From: Picocystis sp. L7
Taxonomy: Eukaryota > Chlorophyta > Picocystophyceae > Picocystales > Picocystaceae
Reading direction: 5' to 3'
Assembly (NCBI GenBank): GCA_020975725.1
Contig: QXJR01000028.1
Coordinates: forward strand, 682,001 to 746,000
Length of the DNA stretch: 64,000 nucleotides
The notes below the pieces were generated by a model. It was given only the letters and a program-made list of their open reading frames with translations, was not told the DNA's origin and did no database searches. The position numbers were made by a program, and so were the translations under genes. Shown here piece by piece: positions 56,695 through 64,000 of this stretch. Each line of letters begins with the position of its first letter. Within the stretch, counting starts at the first letter, position 1.

Positions 56695-57588
56695 CGGTTG
56701 TGGCTTAATTTTGACCCCCCCCGGTGCTGAATTTCGACCCCCCCCCCCTCTTTCGTAAACTTTGTCGATGTTTATCGAGGGACGGCCCCCCCACGAACCG
56801 TGGCAAAGGGACCCCCCTCTGGATCCACCGCAGATCGTAGGATCCAACCCATGGGAACGCGATGGGGCCCGACTAAAGCGGAAAACCATGGAGCGATCGA
56901 ACAAGACCGAACTAGATTGTAAGAAGATCGACCGAGGCCAACACCGGATCACGTGTGGTGGGTCGGAACGGACGTATGAGATGCACCCTTTCGAATCGCG
57001 ACACGTGCATCGGAGAAGAATTAGGAAGGAACGGAGACGGATTGAGGAATTGAGGTAAAGAGGATGGAACGGTGAAAAGTACGGAAGTACCTACGTTTGT
57101 GAAGACATCGTCTTACATAAGGTCAGGTTGTCTCCCACGTGGCCCTCGAGGGTGGAGTGGAGAGGGGATGGACGACAACGTCGGATCCGAGGACAATGCT
57201 CTTCTCGACCCTCTCGGACGCCATAAGACCACCAATCTTCCTATCCCCTTCTTCGTCGATTTCCTACACGTCCATGACTAAGCTCGAGACAACGCCATTT
57301 CCGTGGCCTCCGTTGGCACCTGTTTCATCGAATGAGTCGGCTTGTAGACTTGGCACGTCGCTTGCTCGTGGTTCGGTCTTGTTCGATCGCTCCATGGTTT
57401 TCCGCTTGGGTCGGGCCCCATCGCGTTCCCATGGGTTGGATCCTACGATCTGCGGTGGATCCAGAGGGGGGTCCCTTTGCCATGGTTCGTGGGGGGGCCG
57501 TCCCTCGATAAACATCGACAAAGTTTACGAAAAGGGGGGGGGGGGTCGAAATTCAGCACCGGGGGGGGTCAAAATTAAGCCACAACCG
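56695..57588. mobile_element. Non-autonomous MULE-like element, 894 bp
   Basis: Terminal inverted repeats of 218 bp (56695-56912 and 57371-57588), one clear mismatch pair seen. A 9-bp target duplication GGGACCCAG lies at 56686-56694 and 57589-57597. Ends read CGGTTGTGGCTTAATTTTGACC, the same CGGTTG start and poly-C/GCTGAATTT layout as the 3.5-kb MULE at 31079. The 458-bp interior has no transposase frame. It lies in the shared upstream region of the WD40 gene and Pumilio. Confidence 0.92.
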
Positions 57589-57597
57589 GGGACCCAG

Positions 57598-58091
57598 CCA
57601 CCCGTGGGGTTTCCCGCCCCGATCCAACCGGGGAGGATCCGAACGGGTAGAAAGGAAGATCGATGGGGGAGGAGGAGGAACCACCCCATCCGCGAGGGAG
57701 GACCCGCCGCCGCCCTCGTCGGGATACGCTCGCGTCCGAATTTCGGGGGGAAGAAAGGAGGGTCGAAACCGCTTCCAGGATGCGGATGCCGACGAGGCGA
57801 ATCGACAGCCTCTGCGCCGATCGACCCGTCCCTGCGATCTTGCCCCCACCAATCCTGGCTTGCCTTCGGGCCAGATCTTCCTTGTCGCGTCGAGGCGGAC
57901 GCCCCTCCGACACCGTCGCTCCCCCCGCGCCACTCCCCTCCAATCGGACTCGGTTCTCCCCGATCCTCGAATCGGTTCGTCGTGCTTCGTCCAAAGGGAT
58001 TCGGTTTCCCTTCTGAACCCGCACCGGGTCCGGTTCAGAAAGGGAATCCCATCGGTGGGAACCTGCTTTGTGGTGGTGGCGCACCAAGGCG
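57598..58091 (+). promoter_or_regulatory. Pumilio upstream region
   Basis: 494 bp. A CCTTCTGAACC / GGTTCAGAAAGGG inverted repeat lies at ~58009-58044, just before the start codon. No independent gene; the open frames are Arg/Pro/Ser-rich. Confidence 0.4.
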
Positions 58092-60735
58092 ATGCGCGCG
58101 CGATGGGAGGCGTCGTCGTCCTCGAGCGACGCCCTGGCGCTGGAGGAGCTGCTCCAGCACGCCCTCCAGACCCGTTCCGAGGCCCACGCACGCGCGGGAA
58201 GCGCTCCGCCCGACGCCCAGGAAGCCAGGTGCGTGGCGGCACGGACGAACCGCACACCTTCCACCGAAGCATGGACCGAAGGATCCAAGCGCTGGGACGA
58301 CCCCAGCCGCCCCGTCCGAACCTTCCAGAAGCTTCCTTTCGGGGCGTTCCTCGGACCCGACGAGGGTTGCATGACTGACACCTGCTCGTCTGGCGCCCAT
58401 TCGCGTTCCCACCACGCGATGGCCAAGCAGTCGGCTGGCGTTCGAGGCGGCAGACGCGACCTACCAGGCCTCCTCCACGCATCCCTGGCAGACGTGGACG
58501 CCTGCACCGTCCAGGCTCGCCGGAGAGGCCGTCCCTAGGCCTCAAACGCCCGGATCGCCGTACCTGGCCGCCGAGATCGAAAGGCCCAAGACCGCCTTGG
58601 CGGGATTCTACGATGGCAGCAGGCACGGGTCGGAAACCGAGCTCTGGAGCAGTGCAGGAGAGGCCATGGGCATCAACAACGGGAGCATCTGGTCCGAAGG
58701 GGTTTCCAGGCAATCCAGCTTCGCCGATCTCGTGCAACGAGAGAGGAGCAGCACCAACAGTCCGGCGCCCGTGGAAGACTTTGCACCCCAACGCCCTTAT
58801 CCCGGAGGCATGCGAGGATCCGGATCGTACGCTGACCTTGGAGGTACCTATGGCCATCCTGGAAACGCGGGCTTGCACAGGACCATGTCCGCGGGTAGCG
58901 GAAGGGCCTCGCCTGCGGTGGCGATGGATCCGCAGCTGGCCCTGGATCAGGCCATGGCCAACCTGACCATGAACCAGCACATGCAGCAACATCATCAACA
59001 GCAACAACAAATTCAAGCCGCCGTAGCAGCAGCGACCGCAGCAGTCAGCCATACGATGGATGGGCAGGCCAACGGGGGCCTATCTCCAGCCGCATTCTCT
59101 CAGATCCAAGCGGCTATCCAAGCGGCCCTCCAAACCACCGTCAACGCCAATGCCGGCTATGGAATGGGCGTCCAGGCCGCTCCTCCACCAGGCTCAAACC
59201 CCCATACCATGGCTGCCATGAGCATGACATCTGCTGCCGGGGGTAAGGAATACTTGAGCAACGCCTACTACCAGCAAGTTGCGGATGCCCAACTGGCCGC
59301 TGCACAGATGGGAGCCGGGGGCAATTACGGAAACTTTGACCCTGCTACGGCCGCCGCAATGGCGGCCGCAGCTGCTGCCGCGGTGAATGGTTACGGCGGG
59401 AACAACAACACAGCTGCCGCCGCGGCCGCGGCCGCCGCTGCAGCGGCGGCCGTGAGCTCCAAGCATGTCGGGGGACACGAGATGGGTCAGGACAACTCGT
59501 CGGCCATGGCAGCGGCGGCAGCGGCAGCGGCGCTGAACAACAACAGCAACGGTAGCAGCCATGGCGGGTACAACCAGGCCCCGTCCCAGAACCACAATAT
59601 GCCCAGACGTGAAGAACGAGGACATCGAGAAAAACGTCGCGGTGATCGAGGGAGCCATGGTGAGGAAGAGGGTCCAAGGGGATCGAGCCTGTTGGAAGAG
59701 TTCAAGGCAAGCAAGACCAAGCGCTTCGAGCTCTCGGACATCCAGGGCCATGCGGTCGAGTTCAGCATGGATCAGCATGGCAGCCGTTTCATTCAGCAGA
59801 AGCTAGAGATTGCTCAAGGCGATCAGGCCGATTCCGTCTTTACGGAGGTGTTGCCGTCTGCCTTAAAGCTAATGACGGATGTGTTTGGGAACTACGTGAT
59901 CCAAAAGTTCTTCGAGCATGGAAAGGAGGAACATAGGAGGGAGCTCTCGGAGAAGCTTCAGGGCCACGTCCTGTCTCTGTCCTTGCAGATGTATGGATGC
60001 CGCGTCATCCAGAAGGCCTTGGAGGTGATCGATGAAGGCATGCAGATCCAGCTGGTGAGGGAGCTAGATGGTCATGTCATGCGATGTGTGCGGGACCAGA
60101 ACGGAAACCATGTGATTCAGAAGTGTATAGAGTGCATTGCATCAAACAAGATAGAGTTCATCGTGTCATCTTTCCAGTGCAATGTAGTATCGTTGAGCAT
60201 GCATCCGTACGGCTGTCGCGTCATCCAACGAGTCCTGGAGCACTGCACAGATGTACAGAAGGACGAGCGGGTCATGCGGGAGATCCTTCAGGCCGTATGC
60301 AACCTCGCGCAAGATCAGTATGGGAACTACGTGGTGCAGCATGTCCTTGAACACGGAAGCGAGGATGAACGAGAGGTGGTGGTGCGGCAGCTGGCTGGTC
60401 AGCTGGTGCAGATGTCGCAGCATAAGTTTGCATCCAACGTCGTTGAGAAATGCGTGCAACACGGGAGCTTATCGCAGAGGCAGATCCTGATAGATGAGAT
60501 GTTGGGCGATACCGAAGAGAACGCCCCCTTGCAAGCGATGATGAAAGACCAGTTTGCCAATTACGTGGTCCAGAAGATGCTGGATGTCTGTTCGGACGAG
60601 CAGAGGGAGTGCCTTCTGGAAAGGATACGCGTGCATTTGCATGCCTTGAAGAAGTACACGTATGGTAAGCACATCGTGGCACGCGTGGAGAAGCTTGTGA
60701 CGAACTCAGGAGGCAGGGCAGGCACCGCTTGCTAA
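58092..60735 (+). CDS. PUM: Pumilio/PUF RNA-binding protein
   Basis: Binds 3' UTR elements (UGUA-type) and represses or localises mRNAs. Model: exon 1 58092-58228, intron 58229-58514 (286 nt, donor GTGCGT), exon 2 58515-60735; the phase-2 join is clean but a small middle exon cannot be excluded. The N-terminal half is low complexity: [10 protein letters not shown] (the RSGSAPP-like box of plant Pumilios), [14 protein letters not shown], Gln/His runs and two long poly-Ala tracts. The C-terminal ~350 residues hold eight PUF repeats, e.g. [108 protein letters not shown]. Base-contacting residues look canonical. Confidence 0.93.
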
Positions 60736-61487
60736 GTACCGATCGTTGATGGAACGCATCGGGTGCGGAACATCCTGCCCGTTTGTGCGTGAGGCGTCAA
60801 GGACCACGTTGGTTGTATTCTAGCCGTGTAGATGAAAGGAATCGCTGGAGGAATGGGCATCGGATGTGATTGCAAGTTTCGCATCCTTCCTTTTCTACGT
60901 CCTCCGAACGTGTATGTGATGGCTTGTGGAAAGAGCGGTGAAGCCTGCGCTCGCAGTTGAGCATTGGGCGTTCACATGTAGATGATTCAGACCGACGCGG
61001 ACGCATGCACGAGGATGCATGGTGGCGTGGAGACAGGACCCTTCCCTGGTTTCGGGGCGGGCATTGTCGGGGTGGATGGCTGTAAAAAGTCTGTAACAAA
61101 ATGAGAACGACGCTGAAGAGGAACCTTTGTTTTTTTTTTTTTTTTGAAAGGACGTGCTTGGTGTCCCACCTGGGACGATCGGTCGGTTCTTTTCGCGTCC
61201 TTGATGTGCGGCGGGTGGTCCATGACCTCCCCGTTTGGCTCCTGCACGTTTCCCACCCCACTCCTGCCTTCGGTGGTGTGGATGCATGGCTTCGTTCCCA
61301 CCTGGACCGCGTCGATTCGGATGCAGCCGTCGACCTCGCTCGATGACGAGAATCGCGTGGTTCCCACTCCACCGCGTGGCAACCACCACGGCTTTCCCTT
61401 CGATCCTCTCCGATGCAGGCGACACCCGCGCGAGCGTCGCTTCTCGTTCCTCTCGTCCGCCGCCTCGTTCCGCCACGGACGCGAGCG
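60736..61487. other. Convergent 3' region between Pumilio and BLISTER-like gene
   Basis: 752 bp. It has two TGTAA motifs (61079-61083 and 61092-61096), consistent with a green-algal polyadenylation signal for Pumilio, followed by a T16 run at 61130-61145. No gene seen. Confidence 0.45.
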
Positions 61488-62631
61488 CTACGTGCGCTTG
61501 GACGCAGGGAGGCGCAGTTCCTCGTGCGTTTGGCGCAAAGGACGCACTTGCAGGTCGTCGTGGCGCGGATCCGCTTCCTCTTCTTCTACTTCTTCCACGT
61601 CGGATTCGGAGGGGATGGACGAACCTTCCGTCTCCATCGCGTCCGACGAGGGAGGCGCAGCGTTCGGGACGTGCTTGTCCGCTCGCTTCTCCCGTCCGAG
61701 CCGTTCGATCATGGCGTGGATGGCGTGCACCATCTCCCAGTGCCATTCGTCCACCCATCCGTCGTCGGTGGACGCGAGGGGATGGATGGAACGACGACGC
61801 GCTTCTCCTGGACGAAAAGGCGTCGTTTGCGTCGATGCGTCCTTCATGGGACCGCGACACCATCCTTCCACGTCTCTCACGTCCTTGGCACCGCCTCGGC
61901 CTGCCGCGAGCTCCCTCAAACGCACCAGCAGCGCCTTCCTCTCGCGCTGCAAGGCGTCGGAGGTGCGTTCGGCCGCCTCGCCAGTGCGCCTGGCGCGCTC
62001 CTCGCTCGCCTGCAGCTGTCGCAGTTCGTCCTCCAAGGCCACCACCTCGTCCGCCAAGCGCCTCGCACGTGCGTCTGCGGCCTCCGCGCGCGCGCGTTGG
62101 TCGTCCAAGGAAGCTTGGACCGCGTGCCAACGCTCGCGATGCGCCGCCTGCTGGTTCCACGCCTGCGCCAAAGACGCGTTCTCTTCCGCAAGCGCGTCCA
62201 GGAGGGTCCGCTGGGACTGCAAGCCGCGTTCCAGCTGGAACTTCTCGCGCGTGAGGTTGTCGATGAGGTCCTGGAGGGAACGCGCGTCCGTAAAGGTGCG
62301 ATGCGAAGACGGAACCAGGCGCGTGGACGTGGACTCGGACGGACCAGCGGACGTCGAAGGTCCACGAGCGGACACGTTCGTATCGAAAGACGTCCTGGAA
62401 GCCACTGCGAGGCGCTCTTCGTCCAAGGAAGCCGCCTCCTTCGCGTGGCGCGACGCGGCGACGTCCGACGCGCGTGCGTCGGACGCGTGCGGGATCGGTT
62501 TCCCGCGTCGGAACGCCTCCAACTGCGCCTTTTCGCGTCAGCCGAACCCGTCCAACGTCCGAAACGCGACCTCCTTGCACGTCCAAACGCACCTTCTTGC
62601 GTCCCAAGGCGACGAGCTCGTCGCGCTCCAT
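61488..62631 (-). CDS. BLI: BLISTER-like coiled-coil protein
   Basis: Exon 1 62631-62593 (13 codons, ERDELVALGRKK), intron 62592-62523 (70 nt, donor GTGCGT, acceptor CAG), exon 2 62522-61488 (starts LEAFRRGKP). The join gives LVALGRKKLEAFRRGK, like LEAGKRKLEEFRKKK at the N-terminus of plant BLISTER proteins. The coiled coil reads DARSLQDLIDNLTREKFQLERGLQSQRTLLDALAEENASL, close to the BLISTER core (LTQEKFSLQRALEASRALAESLAAENSSL), and continues with ARRLADEVVALEDELRQLQ. In Arabidopsis BLI interacts with the Polycomb protein CLF and affects stress responses. The C-terminal ~130 residues are acidic and unrecognised. 357 residues, shorter than land-plant forms. Confidence 0.78.
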
Positions 62632-63030
62632 CCCGGCGTGCGAGTGCGCGGCATGCGCACGTCCACCCTCGAGGTGAACACGTGCAGAAACACCGAACAA
62701 GAGAGGGAGGCCGACCTGCCCAAAAGAAAGGACCCACACGGCATGGAACGAGTAGGAGAGGTGCTTCCAAGTCCATCGTGCATTGCATGGATGAAGGTGG
62801 CGTCCAAAAGGACGAGAACAAGGGGGAGGAGGGTCCAAACGAGGATCCAACCGCACAAGGTGCACCTCCCCATTGCGGAACCATGCGGTGCAGGAGATCA
62901 ACCTGGAGCCAGAGGACACGCATCACGAGATCCAACGCCCGGCGCTTCCCCGAGGAAGGAAACAGACGCACTCCCGGGCTCTCCAAGCAAACGCCATCGT
63001 CGAGAGCGGGAGATGGGGCGAGGCACGGGA
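62632..63030. other. Intergenic region between SPP and BLISTER-like gene
   Basis: 399 bp between two minus-strand genes. No gene seen. Confidence 0.5.
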
Positions 63031-64000
63031 TCATTGAGACTTCTTGGACCCGTCCTTCTCCGCCGGTTCCTCCACGGCCTCGCTGTAATGAAAGACCTGG
63101 CTGAACTCGCCCCGGATCAAGGCGTGGAGACCCACGCATCCCAACACGGCAGGGACGATGTACAGCAACGCCGGCTGGGCGGCGTTGAAGACCAGCATGA
63201 CCAGGATCGTGGTGCTCAGCCCCAGGATGTACCCAAAGTACGCGCTGGCGAAATAACGAGTGCGGTACTCGTTGTGTGCGTCATACCTCAAGATCAGTGC
63301 CACGAATATGCCCGGGATCACGATGTCTCCCAGTCCCAGCATGGAGAACGGCTTGGCCAGCGCGACGGCGGCCTCGTCGAACCGCGGGAACAGCAGCTTG
63401 ATCGGCGCTTCGAAGGACTTGGCGACGCTCACCATGACGGGCGTGCAGAATACCCAAAAAATGTCGTAAAAGAATAGACCCACCAGCAGGATGCATCCGA
63501 TCTGGATCGAGCCCAGGGAGAGGAACTCGATCCCTTGGATGGAGAACGCCAACCCCAGGACGTTGTTGGCGATCCAGTGTTTCTCCATGTAGTACCAGAC
63601 GCAGAATCCCATGCTACACAGCCCCACCAGCACGCCCGGAACGTCCACGGTGACGTCTTCCGGCTCGCTCATGAGCACAGGGATCTTGAACTGCTTCCAT
63701 TCGTACTTCCAGTTGCGCAAGGTGCTCGGGGTGAGCTTGCACATGAAGGGATAGAACGTCGCCGTGAGCGCGGCCGCGCCGAGCACCACGAAGTAGATGG
63801 CCAGCACCGCGTTGACGAGATCCTTGGGCAGGAACTTGAAGCACAGGAACAGCCCGAACAGCATGACGCTCCCGATCAGCGGGAAACGCATCGCGTCCTG
63901 TTCCCGTCGTCCCCGTCCCCGAGTCTTCCGTCAGCCTGGATTCGATCCATCGTGGGAACGGTCCTCGTTCCTGTCCCTGCACGCACCTGTTTCGACATGG
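63031..64000 (-). CDS. SPP: Signal peptide peptidase (presenilin-type aspartic protease), N-terminus beyond the window
   Basis: Intramembrane protease of the ER that cleaves leftover signal peptides. Last exon 63897-63031 begins DAMRFPLIGSVMLF, the usual SPP sequence; intron 63986-63898 (89 nt, donor GTGCGT); the upstream exon (64000-63987, ending MSKQ) is cut by the edge. Catalytic motifs: YD in GLFFYDIFWVF, GxGD in MLGLGDIVIPG, and the PAL motif in AAQPALLYIVPA. Seven or so membrane spans are visible, with KFLPKDLVNAVL and EFLSLGSIQIGCILL typical of ER SPP rather than SPPL. The end EEPAEKDGSKKSQ is cytosolic and lysine-containing; a KKXX-like retrieval signal is not strict here. Confidence 0.94.

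Noticed and set aside
61144-63477. A 777-codon plus-strand frame over the BLISTER-like gene and part of SPP
   Set aside because: Crosses two minus-strand genes with clear motifs and an intergenic gap; Arg/Ser-rich shadow frame.
1-64000. CRISPR arrays, rRNA genes, prokaryotic operons or Shine-Dalgarno sites
   Set aside because: None seen; spliceosomal introns, tRNA structure and gene content are eukaryotic.

Overview
The window is a gene-dense, GC-rich nuclear segment of a eukaryote, most likely a green alga (Viridiplantae; chlorophyte or early streptophyte not resolved). Plant-lineage markers support this: a WRC zinc-finger protein, a BLISTER-like protein, an organellar methionyl-tRNA synthetase of the plant OVA1 type, a plant-type trehalose-phosphate phosphatase and nucleus-encoded plastid bL21 and mitochondrial uL2. 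Genes are compact, often convergent with gaps of 57-190 bp. Introns are few and short (70-338 bp), mostly with GTGCGT-like donors, and every placed intron with a known coding length lies in the first 40 % of its coding sequence.

Layout. 1-22 kb is ordinary host sequence: trehalose-phosphate phosphatase (5' cut by the window edge), LC8 dynein light chain, SNU23/ZMAT2, lipase, DEK, plastid bL21, LMBR1-family membrane protein, tRNA-Leu(AAG), MIC60, GSK3, WRC protein, branched-chain aminotransferase, alpha-SNAP and mitochondrial uL2. 22.3-25.7 kb holds a Crypton-type tyrosine-recombinase element and a 78-79 bp tandem repeat. At 25.7-29.6 kb the regulatory subunit 3 (PP4R3/SMEK) and the catalytic subunit (PP4C) of protein phosphatase 4 lie tail to tail, 57 bp apart.

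30-44 kb is a lower-GC accessory island. A young Ty3/gypsy LTR retrotransposon (31055-42761) has a cytosine-5 DNA methyltransferase domain inside its pol frame, between RNase H and integrase, and a chromodomain-like region after the integrase. Its 5' LTR has received two DNA transposons: a complete-looking MULE with 698-bp terminal inverted repeats and a SWIM-finger transposase, and a 785-bp CACTA-like non-autonomous element.

44-64 kb returns to housekeeping genes: neuferricin-like cytochrome b5 protein, organellar MetRS, eL18, eS7, SMG7/EST1, UBX protein, TAF9, WDR44-like WD40 protein, Pumilio, BLISTER-like protein and signal peptide peptidase (N-terminus beyond the edge). An 894-bp non-autonomous relative of the MULE sits between the WD40 gene and Pumilio.

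Exon models come from reading splice signals and matching remembered family sequences; no transcript data or alignments were available. The retrotransposon-borne methyltransferase is the most striking feature. Recurrent RTATCGAT and TTCGAA boxes in intergenic DNA may be promoter elements of this lineage.
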